Under the pieces are notes generated by a model. It was not told the origin of the DNA, did not search any database, and saw only the letters and a list, made by a program, of their open reading frames with translations. Of a stretch of DNA of 64,000 bases, positions 8,028 through 17,944 are shown one piece after another. The stretch spans positions 434,001 to 498,000 of the forward strand of contig NZ_BTGQ01000001.1 of assembly GCF_036985505.1 (NCBI RefSeq), in the 5' to 3' direction. A program made the position numbers and the translations under genes. This DNA comes from Croceitalea sp947503285. Its GTDB lineage: Bacteria > Bacteroidota > Bacteroidia > Flavobacteriales > Flavobacteriaceae. Numbering within the stretch: the first letter of the stretch is position 1; every line of letters begins with the position of its first letter.

Positions 8028-9335
8028 ATGCGAGCGAAGTTTGAAAACCAGCTTAAAGAACAATTTCCGTTTCTATGGGATGCTACTTTATTGGTAGCTT
8101 GCAGTGGGGGTGTTGATAGCATGGTATTGGTACATCTTTGTGCGGGGTACAAACTCAATATGGCATTGGCACATTGTAATTTCAACCTTCGGGGCAGTGA
8201 CAGTGACGAAGATTCAGCGTTTGTCGCCAAAAAAGCGAAACATTATGGGGTGCCATTTTATGGAATATCGTTCGATACTAAATCTATGGTTGAGAATACC
8301 GGTGATTCCGTACAAATGGTTGCCCGTGATCTGAGGTATGGCTGGTTTAATGAACTGGCCAACAAAGAGGGGTTTGATTTCGTACTCACTGCACATCACG
8401 CAGATGACGACCTAGAAACTTTTATCATCAATCTTGCGAGGGGTACGGGTATTGAGGGATTAAAAGGTATATCTGCCATAAACGATAAGGTCGTGCGACC
8501 CTTACTTGCCTTTTCAAGGGATGAGATCGTGACCTATGCAAAGAAAAGGAAACTCTCATGGCGAGAAGATAGCAGTAATCAAGAAACCAAATACTTACGG
8601 AATAAAATTCGTCATAAGGTCATTCCAGAATTAAAAAACTTGAATGCCAATTTTTTGACCAATTTTCTAAAGACCCAAAATCATTTAAAGGCTACCTCCT
8701 TACTGCTGGAAAGTACGCGATTGCAATTACAGACTTCTTTATTTGAAACGAGTGATGATACCATTAAAATGTCTGTAGACAAGCTTTTACGTTTAGTTCC
8801 GTTAAAACCCTATATGCATTTGTTGTTCCACGAATTTGGATTCACGGAATGGGATAATGTTGCTGATTTGTTGACCGCAATGAGCGGAAAGGAAGTGCGT
8901 TCCGCGACCCATAGGTTGCTAAAGGATCGGCAGCATTTAATACTATCCCCACTAAGACCAAAAGAACAGGTGATTTTTTATATTCAAGAAGGACAAAAGG
9001 CCATAGCACATCCCATTACGCTTAGAATACAGAACGTTCATGAACTTGGCAAAACCACAACGAATGCACTCTATGTGGATAAAGAAAAGTTAAAGTATCC
9101 GTTGCTGTTAAGAAAATGGAAAAATGGCGACTATTTTTATCCTTTTGGAATGGGGGGCAAGAAAAAAGTTTCCAAATTTTTCAAAGATGAAAAAATGGAT
9201 GTTTTCACTAAAGAATCGCAGTGGCTACTATGTTCTGGGGATGCGATAGTTTGGATTGTTGGAAAAAGGGCGGATAATCGGTTTAAGGTAACGGATAAGA
9301 CCAAGCACATACAAAAAATTGAATGGAAAGAATGA
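8028..9335 (+). CDS. tilS: tRNA(Ile)-lysidine synthase
   Basis: TilS attaches lysine to C34 of the CAU-anticodon tRNA-Ile, so that it reads AUA. The ATP-pyrophosphatase P-loop SGGVDS is at residues 26-31. LAHCNFNLRGSDSDEDSAFV and LTAHHADDDLETFIINLARGTG are further N-type PP-loop motifs typical of TilS. The C-terminal part (about 350-435) includes RKWKNGDYFYPFGM and KKVSKFFKDEK, the C-terminal tRNA-binding domain. The length of 435 is normal. The stop overlaps the likely ATG of the next gene (ATGA). Confidence 0.95.
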   Translation: MRAKFENQLKEQFPFLWDATLLVACSGGVDSMVLVHLCAGYKLNMALAHCNFNLRGSDSDEDSAFVAKKAKHYGVPFYGISFDTKSMVENTGDSVQMVARDLRYGWFNELANKEGFDFVLTAHHADDDLETFIINLARGTGIEGLKGISAINDKVVRPLLAFSRDEIVTYAKKRKLSWREDSSNQETKYLRNKIRHKVIPELKNLNANFLTNFLKTQNHLKATSLLLESTRLQLQTSLFETSDDTIKMSVDKLLRLVPLKPYMHLLFHEFGFTEWDNVADLLTAMSGKEVRSATHRLLKDRQHLILSPLRPKEQVIFYIQEGQKAIAHPITLRIQNVHELGKTTTNALYVDKEKLKYPLLLRKWKNGDYFYPFGMGGKKKVSKFFKDEKMDVFTKESQWLLCSGDAIVWIVGKRADNRFKVTDKTKHIQKIEWKE

Positions 9336-11305
9336 ATAAAATACTGGTAAGTATAGGTCTAGTGCTGAGCTTCTTTTTGACGTATGGTCAATCTGACGAT
9401 GAACCTGCAGTTTGGAGCCATGAAGTCGTTAAAATAAGTGACACGGAATTTGAACTTGTTTTTAAGGCAGCTATTTTCAAAGAATGGTATATCTATTCCC
9501 TATATACCGCAGAAGGGGGAAGCATGCCGAGTGAATTTGAGTTCAAAGGGGCAGGTACCGATTACGAACTGATTGGAAAAACGGTGGAGGGTAAAACCTA
9601 TAAGAAATATACAGAGGTATTTGATGTTGAAGAGACCTTCTTTAAAGGGCAGGCCCTTTTCAAACAAAAAATAAAGTTGTTGAAACCAGGGGTGCGACAA
9701 ATCTCGGTGATTTTGTATTATCAAATCTGTAAAGAGGTTTGTGTTTTAGAACAGAAGGCTTTTGACATCTCTTTAGATGGAACAAGCTTTATCGCCACTG
9801 ATAAGACATTGGATGAACGAAGTTTGGCCATGACGGAAGCCCTAAAGTTGAATTTGAAAAATGAAGCACTTTTGAATCAAGACAAACTCGAAAGCTCTGG
9901 CAAATCACAGTTGTGGATGGTTTTTGGCCTTGGCTTTATTGGTGGCTTGATTGCCTTGTTCACCCCTTGTGTTTTTCCAATGATTCCTTTGACCGTTTCC
10001 TTTTTCACCAAACAATCGACGAATAAGACCAAGGGTATTGCGAATGCCGTACTGTATGGTTTTTTTATTGTTCTTATCTATTTTTTATTGAGTCTTCCGT
10101 TTCATGTGTTCGATTCCGTAGATCCCCAAATTCTGAACACCGTTGCCACCAATATTTGGCTAAACCTATTATTTTTTGCCATTTTCGTCTTCTTTGCATT
10201 TTCGTTCTTCGGATATTATGAATTGACCCTGCCTAGTTCTTGGGGAAACAAAATGGATAGTGCGTCAACAAAGGTGGGCGGCGGCCTGGGTATCTTTTTT
10301 ATGGCATTGACCCTTGCCATAGTCTCATTCTCTTGCACTGGGCCTATTCTGGGGGTGTTATTGGGTAGTACCACCTTGGCCGAAGGTGAGGTAGCGCTTA
10401 ACCTGTCAGCAGGTATGATCGGTTTCGGTTTGGCCTTGGCCTTACCATTTATGTTGTTTGCCTTGTTTCCTGCGTGGTTGGGCTCGTTGCCCAAGTCAGG
10501 TGGTTGGATGACCACCTTAAAAGTGGTTTTGGGTTTTTTGGAGCTGGCCCTTGCATTCAAGTTTCTTTCCAATGCAGACCTGGTCGGCAATTGGGGGATT
10601 TTTAAAAGGGAACTCTTTTTAGGGATTTGGGCGGTACTTTTCGTACTGTTGGCCCTATACCTTTTTGGGCTCTTCAAGTTTCCGCATGATGCCCCAAGCC
10701 AACGTCTTGCCAAGGGTAGAAAACTTACGGGCATTGTGAGTTCGGCAATTGCGCTTTATTTGGTTTTAGGCCTTTTCAATATCGTTAATTTGAAAGCTCT
10801 AAGTGGTTTTCCCCCACCTGATTTTTACAGCTACCAAAAGAGCGGGACCGACTGTCCTTTAGGTTTGAATTGTTTTAAGGACTTTGACGAAGGGGTGGCC
10901 TTTGCAAAAAAAGCGAACAAACCCATATTATTGGACTTCACCGGTTGGGCCTGCGTCAATTGCCGAAGAATGGAAGAAAACGTTTGGAGCGATTCAAAAA
11001 TATATCCGATGTTACGCGATGATTATGTCTTGATATCGCTCTATGTAGATGACAGAAAGGAATTGCCCTCAGACCTTCAATTTGATTTTGAATATGATTC
11101 CGGCCGAATAAAGACCATAGAGACCATAGGTCAAAAATGGGGTACTTTTCAAACCATAAATTTCGGATCGGCATCGCAACCCTATTATGTGCTGCTCTCA
11201 CCAGATTTGGAAATCTTGAATTCAGCAGTTCAATATGTTGATGTCGAAACGTATAAGGCCTGGTTGCAATCAGGTTTAAAACAATATGCGATTTTGATGG
11301 ATTGA
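9332..11305 (+). CDS. dsbD: Protein-disulfide reductase DsbD (thiol:disulfide interchange)
   Basis: DsbD moves electrons from cytoplasmic thioredoxin across the inner membrane to periplasmic substrates. I prefer the ATG at 9332, which overlaps the tilS stop and gives a clean signal peptide (MNKILVSIGLVLSFFLTYG). An in-frame ATG at 9323 would add three residues. Domain order: a periplasmic N-terminal domain (about 20-170), an eight-helix membrane domain (about 195-470) with FTPCVFPMIPLT and FSCTGPILG supplying the redox Cys, then a C-terminal thioredoxin-like domain with WACVNC (Cys541/Cys544). Length 657. Confidence 0.93.
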   Translation: MNKILVSIGLVLSFFLTYGQSDDEPAVWSHEVVKISDTEFELVFKAAIFKEWYIYSLYTAEGGSMPSEFEFKGAGTDYELIGKTVEGKTYKKYTEVFDVEETFFKGQALFKQKIKLLKPGVRQISVILYYQICKEVCVLEQKAFDISLDGTSFIATDKTLDERSLAMTEALKLNLKNEALLNQDKLESSGKSQLWMVFGLGFIGGLIALFTPCVFPMIPLTVSFFTKQSTNKTKGIANAVLYGFFIVLIYFLLSLPFHVFDSVDPQILNTVATNIWLNLLFFAIFVFFAFSFFGYYELTLPSSWGNKMDSASTKVGGGLGIFFMALTLAIVSFSCTGPILGVLLGSTTLAEGEVALNLSAGMIGFGLALALPFMLFALFPAWLGSLPKSGGWMTTLKVVLGFLELALAFKFLSNADLVGNWGIFKRELFLGIWAVLFVLLALYLFGLFKFPHDAPSQRLAKGRKLTGIVSSAIALYLVLGLFNIVNLKALSGFPPPDFYSYQKSGTDCPLGLNCFKDFDEGVAFAKKANKPILLDFTGWACVNCRRMEENVWSDSKIYPMLRDDYVLISLYVDDRKELPSDLQFDFEYDSGRIKTIETIGQKWGTFQTINFGSASQPYYVLLSPDLEILNSAVQYVDVETYKAWLQSGLKQYAILMD

Positions 11306-11367
11306 CCGGTCTTTTTGCGTTCCAATAAATAAGGCTAACTTTAGTTCTTCAACACATTACTACCGAC

Positions 11368-13764
11368 ATGAAAAAAGTAAAAAGGTTCTTACTGTGGTTT
11401 GTTGTAATTCTAGCCTTATTGGTATTTGCCGTCTTTATTTTCATCAATACGTTAACACCGACCTATAGTGGGGAAAAAGAACTTGATATCTTACGGGATG
11501 AAGTAACGGTTTATTTTGATGCTTATGGTATTCCGCATATCTATTCCTCAAATAAAATCGATGCTTTTAAAACCCTTGGTTATGTGCATGCCCAAGATAG
11601 GTTATGGCAAATGGAACTTTTAAGGCGGGTTGCCAAAGGTAGGTTATCAGAGGTGTTCGGAAAGGATTTGGTTGAAACGGATAAGTTCTTTATTGCCTTA
11701 GGTATTGATGAACATACCAAGAAAACAGTGGCGAGCCTTGATCGAAATAGTGAAATGGTCAAGCTTTCGGAAGCCTATTTGGCAGGCATCAATAAATTTA
11801 TCGAGAAAGGTCCGACCCCGGTAGAGTTTTACTTGACTGGGCTTGATAAAGAGCCATTTATTTTAGAGGATATCTATGATGCCGTGGGCTATATGGCCTT
11901 TAGTTTCGCAATGGCCCATAAGACCGATCCATTATTGTCTACCATTAAAAATAAATTGGGCGAGTCGTATTTAGCAGACTTGGCCATAGTTTCGGATACC
12001 ACTTCGACATGGATTAAAAACTATCGATGGCAAACCACCGACTCCATAGCGACATCAGTTCAAGTGAACTGGAACAAGGCCCTAAGTAAATTACCTATTC
12101 CTCAATTCGTCGGTAGTAATAGTTGGGTACTTTCCCCTGAAAAGACCAAGAATGGTAAAGTGATATTGGCAAACGACCCCCATATCGGCTTTGCCCAACC
12201 TTCGGTTTGGTACGAAGCGCATATCAGTACCCCCACCTATGAAAAGTATGGGTATCATTTGGCCGGGGTGCCATTTCCACTGCTTGGTCATGATAAGAAT
12301 TTGGCCTATGGGCTGACGATGTTCGAAAACGATGATATCGACTTTTATTACGAAAAAACAAATCCTGATGACAACGATACTTATATGACCGAGAACGGTT
12401 GGCAACCCTATGAGACCGTTTCAAAGACCATTGAGGTAAAAGATGCCTCCCCGATTAGTTTCGATTACAAAAAAACAAGACACGGACCCGTACTGAATGA
12501 TTTTGCGAACCAAATACAAGAAGAGGCTCCCGTGGCCATGTCTTGGATCTATACCAAGCTTGAAAATGAGGTGTTGGATGCTTTATATGGGATATCTCAT
12601 GCAACCAATATTGATGAATTTCAAAAAGCCTTGCCTAAAATACACGCCCCTGGCCTCAACGTGATGTATGGTGATAAAGATGGAAATGTAGCTTGGTGGG
12701 CGTCTGCTAAGCTGTATCAAATGCCCGATAGCGTATCAACAAAATTTATTCTTGACGGTACGTTGGGCAAGGCTGAACCCATTCGCTATTTGGATTTTGA
12801 GGAAAACCCCCAAGCCATTAACCCACCCTGGAAGTATGTGTATTCCGCCAATAATCAACCTGATTCCATTGCTGGCATGCTATATCCTGGTTACTATCTG
12901 CCTGAGAATAGGGGAAAACGAATCGTTCAACTATTGGAAGAAAAGAATGATTGGGATAAGGAGTCGGTGGCCAAAATGATCTTGGACGATACGTCCTCCG
13001 TAAACCCGGACCTTGTTACCGAGATGATCAAGTTAATCGATATTACGTACTTGAATGAAGAGCAACTGGTGCAATTGGATGCCTTAAAAAATTGGAAGGG
13101 TGATTATCCTGTAGAAAGTATCAGTGCCACACTGTATCATAGATGCGTGTATTATGTTTTAAAGAACACTTTTGAAGACGAATTGGGGAAAGATCTTTTT
13201 AAACAATTTTTAGGCACACATTTGTCAAAACGTCAGATAGTACACGGTACGAAAAGGGAAGTAGGCGTATGGTGGGACAATGTTTTGACACCTGAAAAAA
13301 AAGAAACCCGTGCCGATATTGCCATGAAGTCTTTTGCCGATGCTTGGGCCTCTTTAATCAGTGATTTCGGTGAGGACACGTCACTGTGGCAATGGGGCAA
13401 CGTGCATACCTTAGAACATGGTCACCCCATCGGGCAAGTACCTTCGCTTCGAAAATATTTCAATGTGGGGCCCTTTTCGGTAAATGGGAGTAGGGAGGTT
13501 ATCAATAACATGTCGTTTCCGTATGATAGTACTGGTCTTTACAAGGTAAGTTCAGGTCCCTCTACACGGCGTATTGTTGATTTTTCAGATATTGAGAATA
13601 GTATGAGTATATTACCCACAGGGCAATCAGGAAATCCGCTGAGTCCCTATTACAAAGATCAAGCTGAACTTTACATCAATGGCGAATTTCGTAAAATGAT
13701 GATGAACAAAGAAGAAATCATCAAAAAATCGGCATCTATTTTAAATTTTGTGCCAAAAGGATAA
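11368..13764 (+). CDS. Penicillin acylase family protein (Ntn hydrolase)
   Basis: This 798-residue protein has one N-terminal membrane/signal segment (about 8-29). The alpha-chain region (YGIPHIYSSN, GYVHAQDRLWQMELLRR) is followed by GSNSWVLSPEKTKNGK at 249. Ser250 is the expected autocatalytic cleavage site and N-terminal nucleophile of the beta chain. LANDPHIGF and RHGPV follow in order, as in penicillin G acylase and N-acyl-homoserine-lactone acylases. These enzymes hydrolyse side-chain amides in the periplasm. The substrate cannot be told from sequence; lactone acylase (quorum quenching) or peptide/amide hydrolysis are possible. The gene follows dsbD by 62 nt. Confidence 0.9.
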   Translation: MKKVKRFLLWFVVILALLVFAVFIFINTLTPTYSGEKELDILRDEVTVYFDAYGIPHIYSSNKIDAFKTLGYVHAQDRLWQMELLRRVAKGRLSEVFGKDLVETDKFFIALGIDEHTKKTVASLDRNSEMVKLSEAYLAGINKFIEKGPTPVEFYLTGLDKEPFILEDIYDAVGYMAFSFAMAHKTDPLLSTIKNKLGESYLADLAIVSDTTSTWIKNYRWQTTDSIATSVQVNWNKALSKLPIPQFVGSNSWVLSPEKTKNGKVILANDPHIGFAQPSVWYEAHISTPTYEKYGYHLAGVPFPLLGHDKNLAYGLTMFENDDIDFYYEKTNPDDNDTYMTENGWQPYETVSKTIEVKDASPISFDYKKTRHGPVLNDFANQIQEEAPVAMSWIYTKLENEVLDALYGISHATNIDEFQKALPKIHAPGLNVMYGDKDGNVAWWASAKLYQMPDSVSTKFILDGTLGKAEPIRYLDFEENPQAINPPWKYVYSANNQPDSIAGMLYPGYYLPENRGKRIVQLLEEKNDWDKESVAKMILDDTSSVNPDLVTEMIKLIDITYLNEEQLVQLDALKNWKGDYPVESISATLYHRCVYYVLKNTFEDELGKDLFKQFLGTHLSKRQIVHGTKREVGVWWDNVLTPEKKETRADIAMKSFADAWASLISDFGEDTSLWQWGNVHTLEHGHPIGQVPSLRKYFNVGPFSVNGSREVINNMSFPYDSTGLYKVSSGPSTRRIVDFSDIENSMSILPTGQSGNPLSPYYKDQAELYINGEFRKMMMNKEEIIKKSASILNFVPKG

Positions 13765-13788
13765 ATGGGACCGGTTTTTTTAGTTTTT

Positions 13789-13808
13789 AAATACTATGTT
13801 TAGTATTT
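13789..13808. promoter_or_regulatory. Inverted repeat AAATACT-N6-AGTATTT upstream of the TonB receptor
   Basis: Two perfect 7-bp arms surround ATGTTT, 22 nt before the receptor ATG. The block contains TATGTTTA, one base off the TAnnTTTG -7 consensus. It could be a regulator site overlapping a promoter or a weak hairpin after the acylase gene. Confidence 0.3.
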
Positions 13809-13830
13809 TACAAAAGCTAATTCGACCAAC

Positions 13831-16632
13831 ATGCATGCTTTGAACAAAAACGTCTCAAATCTTCGCGACGTACTCCTCTTATTTTTATGCTTTTTAACCA
13901 CTGCCATATTGGTTTCCCAAGAAGGCCAAACGACGGTAAACACCGATGACAATACCTTGAGGTCAACATTGCTGCGATTGGAAGGGGATACCGGATATCG
14001 ATTCTTCTTTTTAGAGGATTGGATAACGGATATTGAGGGAAAGACTTTTGATGGCAATGAAAATTTGAATGATATCCTTACGGAATTGCTTGAAGGTACG
14101 GACTTGAATTTTTATATTTTAGAATCTGAGAAAAGGGTGTTCCTACTTAAAAACGCGGTTGTTTATGACCAACTGCCAAATCGGTTTTTTGGCAATACCC
14201 AAGATAGTGTAAGCACGGCAAATGAAAATACTTCGGTCACCAATTTACCTCCCCCGATATTCTTAACCGAGGAACAGCAGAATAAAGAAAGAAAAAGACC
14301 CATTGTTCGGGTTGGCAAGAGCGGTTCACAACAAAAATCAAGATATACCTTACAAGGTAGGGCAATCAACTTAAGTTCTGGCGAGGTGGTTCCTGATCTG
14401 GCCATTCGGGTTAAAGAGGCCAACGTATTTACGGCAACCGATACCCAAGGCCGTTATTCCATGGAACTTCCGGCGGGCTATAATGTCTTGTCGGTATCGG
14501 CCATGGGCATACAAAATGTAGAACAAGAGGTCATTATGTACAGTGATGGTTCATTTGACCTTTATCTAGATGAAAGCCTGGAACGTCTTGATGAAGTGGT
14601 AGTTGAGGCTGACGCCGCAAAAAATGTGGAAGAAGCCATTACCGGTAGTGAGCAAATCGACTCTGAGGAATCAAAAAACATACCTTTGGTATTAGGTGAA
14701 CGCAATATTTTGGAGATAGCAAAGGCACTGCCCGGTATCTCATCGGCGGGTGAAGGGGCGACCGGTCTAAATGTACGCGGTGGTAAAACCGATCAAAACC
14801 TGGTCTTATTGGATGATGCCGTAATTTATAATCCGCAACACTTTTTCGGTATTTTTCAAGCCCTAAATCCTTTTACAACGGCCGGGGTTGATATTTATAA
14901 AGGAGCTCCACCGGTCGAATTTGGTGGGCGACTTTCCTCTGTGTTGGACATTCACACGAAAAATGGGAATGTCGAAAAATTGGCAGGTGAAGGCTCTATT
15001 GGTCCCGTTACGGGTAACCTGGCGTTGGAAATTCCCATAAAAAAAGATACGTCTTCCCTTGTCGTCGGCGCCCGTGGCGCTTATGCGGATTGGATCCTTC
15101 GTTCTTTGGATGAGGAATCCTTAAACAACAGTGAGGCATCATTTTTTGACGGTATCCTAAAATACCACCATCGATTTAATGAAAATAGTGAGATTAAGGG
15201 TACGGCATATTACAGTAGGGATGCCTTTAGTATTACATCAGATTCACTATATAACTACAGTAACAGGTTATTCTCGGCCAAATGGGACCACAAACTTACG
15301 GAAACCACCAATGGGGCACTTTTACTCGCAAATAGTGACTACCGCTTTGGGATAGACTTTGATGGTGAGGCGAACAATGATTTTGACTTGAACTATAATG
15401 TGAATGAAACAGAACTAAAGTATAAACTTAGAACTAGGTTAAACGACAAGCATGCCCTGGATTATGGCATATCGGGTAAGTATTACTCGGTAAACCCCGG
15501 CAGTATTGAGCCGCTAAACGACGAGTCGGATGTTCAAAGTACTTTTATTGATGAGGAGCAGGCCTTCGAAGGTGCACTGTTTATAGGGGATGAGTACAAG
15601 GTCTCAGACCGTTTGTTACTGAATTTGGGTGTGCGCTATGCCTTTTTCGCAGCCCTTGGGCCAGGAACACAGCGGACTTATGCCGAAGGACAACCGCGAA
15701 ACGAATCTACGGTGGTAGACACTCTATCTTTTAGTAGTGGCGAGATCATCGAAACATATGGCGGACCTGAGGCAAGGATGTCGGCCCGTTATCTTTTTAC
15801 CCCAGACTTCTCGATTAAGGCGAGTTTTAACAATGCCTATCAGTTTATCCATACCTTATCGAACAATACTACCGTTTCCCCGATTGACACTTGGAAACTG
15901 TCTGATGCCAATATTAGGCCCCAAACTGGTTATCAAGCTAGCCTTGGGTTGTACAAAAATTTTAAGGACAATGAATATGAGTTGAGCCTTGAAGGATATT
16001 ATAAAAGTCTTGACGATGTTCTTGACTTTAGAACGGGGGCCAATCTTTTTTTAAATGAGAATGTAGAGACCGAGGTGCTGCAAGGGGATGGAAAGGCATA
16101 TGGCGTGGAGTTTTTGGCAAAAAAGAACAAAGGCGATTTTAATGGTTGGCTATCTTACACGTATTCAAGGTCCCTATATCGTTTTGATAGTGAGTTTAGT
16201 GAAGAGCGCATTAACAACGGGGATTTTTTCCCTTCCAACTTCGATCGACCCCATGACGTCAGCTTGATTGCCAATTATAAACTTACGAAACGGTACAGTT
16301 TTTCAGCAAATTTCGTATACCAAACCGGTCGTCCCGTTACGTTTCCAATAGGAACCTTTCGATTTAATAATGCTGATTTCGTTGCTTTCAGTAACCGCAA
16401 TGAGTTTCGTATACCTGATTTTTATCGTCTCGATTTGGGTGTCAATATCGAGGGAAATCATAAAAAACAGAAGCTTGCCCATAGTTTTATCACGATTTCC
16501 GTGTATAATGTATTGGGTAGAAACAATCCATACTCCGTATTTTTTGTAACGGAAGATGGGGAAGTAAGGGCATTGCAAAGTTCGATCTTTGCCATACCGA
16601 TACCTTCGATCACCTATAATTTTAAGTTTTGA
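13831..16632 (+). CDS. TonB-dependent outer-membrane receptor with N-terminal STN domain
   Basis: This 933-residue protein has a signal peptide (about 11-30). Residues 41-106 look like a secretin/TonB short N-terminal (STN) domain (TLRSTLLRLEGDTGYRFFF). Residues 172-255 form a CarboxypepD_reg-like beta-sandwich (LQGRAINLSSGEVVPDLAI), and 268-385 form the plug (LNVRGGKTDQNLVLLDD, VDIYKGAPPVEFGGRLSSVL). The rest is a 22-strand-type barrel ending ITYNFKF with the usual terminal aromatic. It leads a cluster with four DUF4249 lipoproteins, which probably act as its surface substrate-binding partners in the way SusD serves SusC. STN domains usually signal to a FecR anti-sigma factor, but none is encoded nearby. 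Confidence 0.9.
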   Translation: MHALNKNVSNLRDVLLLFLCFLTTAILVSQEGQTTVNTDDNTLRSTLLRLEGDTGYRFFFLEDWITDIEGKTFDGNENLNDILTELLEGTDLNFYILESEKRVFLLKNAVVYDQLPNRFFGNTQDSVSTANENTSVTNLPPPIFLTEEQQNKERKRPIVRVGKSGSQQKSRYTLQGRAINLSSGEVVPDLAIRVKEANVFTATDTQGRYSMELPAGYNVLSVSAMGIQNVEQEVIMYSDGSFDLYLDESLERLDEVVVEADAAKNVEEAITGSEQIDSEESKNIPLVLGERNILEIAKALPGISSAGEGATGLNVRGGKTDQNLVLLDDAVIYNPQHFFGIFQALNPFTTAGVDIYKGAPPVEFGGRLSSVLDIHTKNGNVEKLAGEGSIGPVTGNLALEIPIKKDTSSLVVGARGAYADWILRSLDEESLNNSEASFFDGILKYHHRFNENSEIKGTAYYSRDAFSITSDSLYNYSNRLFSAKWDHKLTETTNGALLLANSDYRFGIDFDGEANNDFDLNYNVNETELKYKLRTRLNDKHALDYGISGKYYSVNPGSIEPLNDESDVQSTFIDEEQAFEGALFIGDEYKVSDRLLLNLGVRYAFFAALGPGTQRTYAEGQPRNESTVVDTLSFSSGEIIETYGGPEARMSARYLFTPDFSIKASFNNAYQFIHTLSNNTTVSPIDTWKLSDANIRPQTGYQASLGLYKNFKDNEYELSLEGYYKSLDDVLDFRTGANLFLNENVETEVLQGDGKAYGVEFLAKKNKGDFNGWLSYTYSRSLYRFDSEFSEERINNGDFFPSNFDRPHDVSLIANYKLTKRYSFSANFVYQTGRPVTFPIGTFRFNNADFVAFSNRNEFRIPDFYRLDLGVNIEGNHKKQKLAHSFITISVYNVLGRNNPYSVFFVTEDGEVRALQSSIFAIPIPSITYNFKF

Positions 16633-16654
16633 AAATTGCTAAAGATAATTGGAT

Positions 16655-17944
16655 ATGAAAAAGAAGATAATATGGCTAGGCCTACTTTGTTTGATGCATG
16701 GTTTTATCGGTTGTGTCGAAGAATTTGATGCGCAGATTAATGAACTGGAAACGGCACTGGTAGTAGATGCCCGGTTGACTAATGAACTTCGACCACAGAC
16801 GGTCTTGCTTTCGAATACGTTTGATTTCGACGCGATCGACCCAAACCCGGAAACAGGTGCGGAAGTGGTTTTAGTAGACGATTTGAATAACACTACGGAT
16901 TTTATAGAAGATTCTCCTGGGGTCTACACATCTGCAAATGCATTGCAATTGACACAAGGTCGAACGTATACATTACAAATCACGCGAACGGATGGCAGTA
17001 GGTTTCTTTCAACACCTCAAGAATTACCAAGCGAAACCACTATCGCAGCCATCACGCCCACACGAGTAATAAACAATTCAGGTTTGGAAGGGGTCTCCAT
17101 TGTTCTGGATGTTGAAGGAAACAGTGCCAATACAGGGCCAGATTATTATAGATATGAATATCTGGAGACCACAAAGATCATAGCCCCGGATTTCAATCCT
17201 TTCTCATGGGATGAAATCGACTATGATTTTTTCTGTGAGGATGATGATGGTTGGGATGTTACCATTGCGGCAAGACAAGAGCCCGCAAAGGTCTGTTTTG
17301 CCTCTTCGAATTCAAATGATTTGATTCTTGCCTCTACCGAAGAATTGGTTACGAATAATTTGGAAGGTTTTGAAGTACGTTTTTTATCAAGGGAAAATTA
17401 TTATATCGCACATCGATATAGCATTTTAGTAAAGCAATATCATTTAGACGCTGAGGCGGCTTCTTTTTATCAGATCCTTAGTGACTTTTCGAACAACGAA
17501 AGTGTCTTCAGTAATGTACAAACGGGCTTGATTGAAGGAAATATTAATGCGGAAAATACCGATGATTTGGTTTTAGGGTATTTCGAATTGAGCTCATATA
17601 GCGAAAAACGGGTGTTTTTTAATTATACCGATCTCTTTCCTGATGAGGAATTACCACCTTATGTCATCAATTGTGAGTTTGCAAGTGAACCCCCATTATA
17701 TCCTGAAGGCTTTCACGCCACTGAGATTGACGGTAAGATTGTAATTGATGGCACCTCGAATTCCCCGCTCATCGATGGAATACTGGCAGGGCTAATCGGT
17801 TATCATGATACGAATGAAAATTATCAGGTCTTGGATGCCGATGGGGAACCTGATAGGGCGCCTTTTGTAGTAAAACCATTGGGTTGTGTAGACTGTAGGG
17901 AGTTCGGCAGTAACGTACCCCCTGAATTTTGGATTGAAGAGTGA
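16655..17944 (+). CDS. DUF4249 lipoprotein, copy 1
   Basis: From ATG 16655 (a TTG two codons upstream is less likely) this is 429 residues. An SPII signal ends GFIGC, so it is a predicted lipoprotein. DUF4249 features are LVVDARLTNELRPQTVLLS near the N-terminus, an immunoglobulin-like N-terminal half, the central HRYSILVKQYH segment, QTGLIEGNINAEN, and the C-terminal GCVDCREFGSN...PEFWIEE. The family is uncharacterised but is found beside TonB receptors in Bacteroidota. It begins 22 nt after the receptor and its stop overlaps the next start (GTGA). It is the most divergent of the four copies. Confidence 0.87.
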   Translation: MKKKIIWLGLLCLMHGFIGCVEEFDAQINELETALVVDARLTNELRPQTVLLSNTFDFDAIDPNPETGAEVVLVDDLNNTTDFIEDSPGVYTSANALQLTQGRTYTLQITRTDGSRFLSTPQELPSETTIAAITPTRVINNSGLEGVSIVLDVEGNSANTGPDYYRYEYLETTKIIAPDFNPFSWDEIDYDFFCEDDDGWDVTIAARQEPAKVCFASSNSNDLILASTEELVTNNLEGFEVRFLSRENYYIAHRYSILVKQYHLDAEAASFYQILSDFSNNESVFSNVQTGLIEGNINAENTDDLVLGYFELSSYSEKRVFFNYTDLFPDEELPPYVINCEFASEPPLYPEGFHATEIDGKIVIDGTSNSPLIDGILAGLIGYHDTNENYQVLDADGEPDRAPFVVKPLGCVDCREFGSNVPPEFWIEE

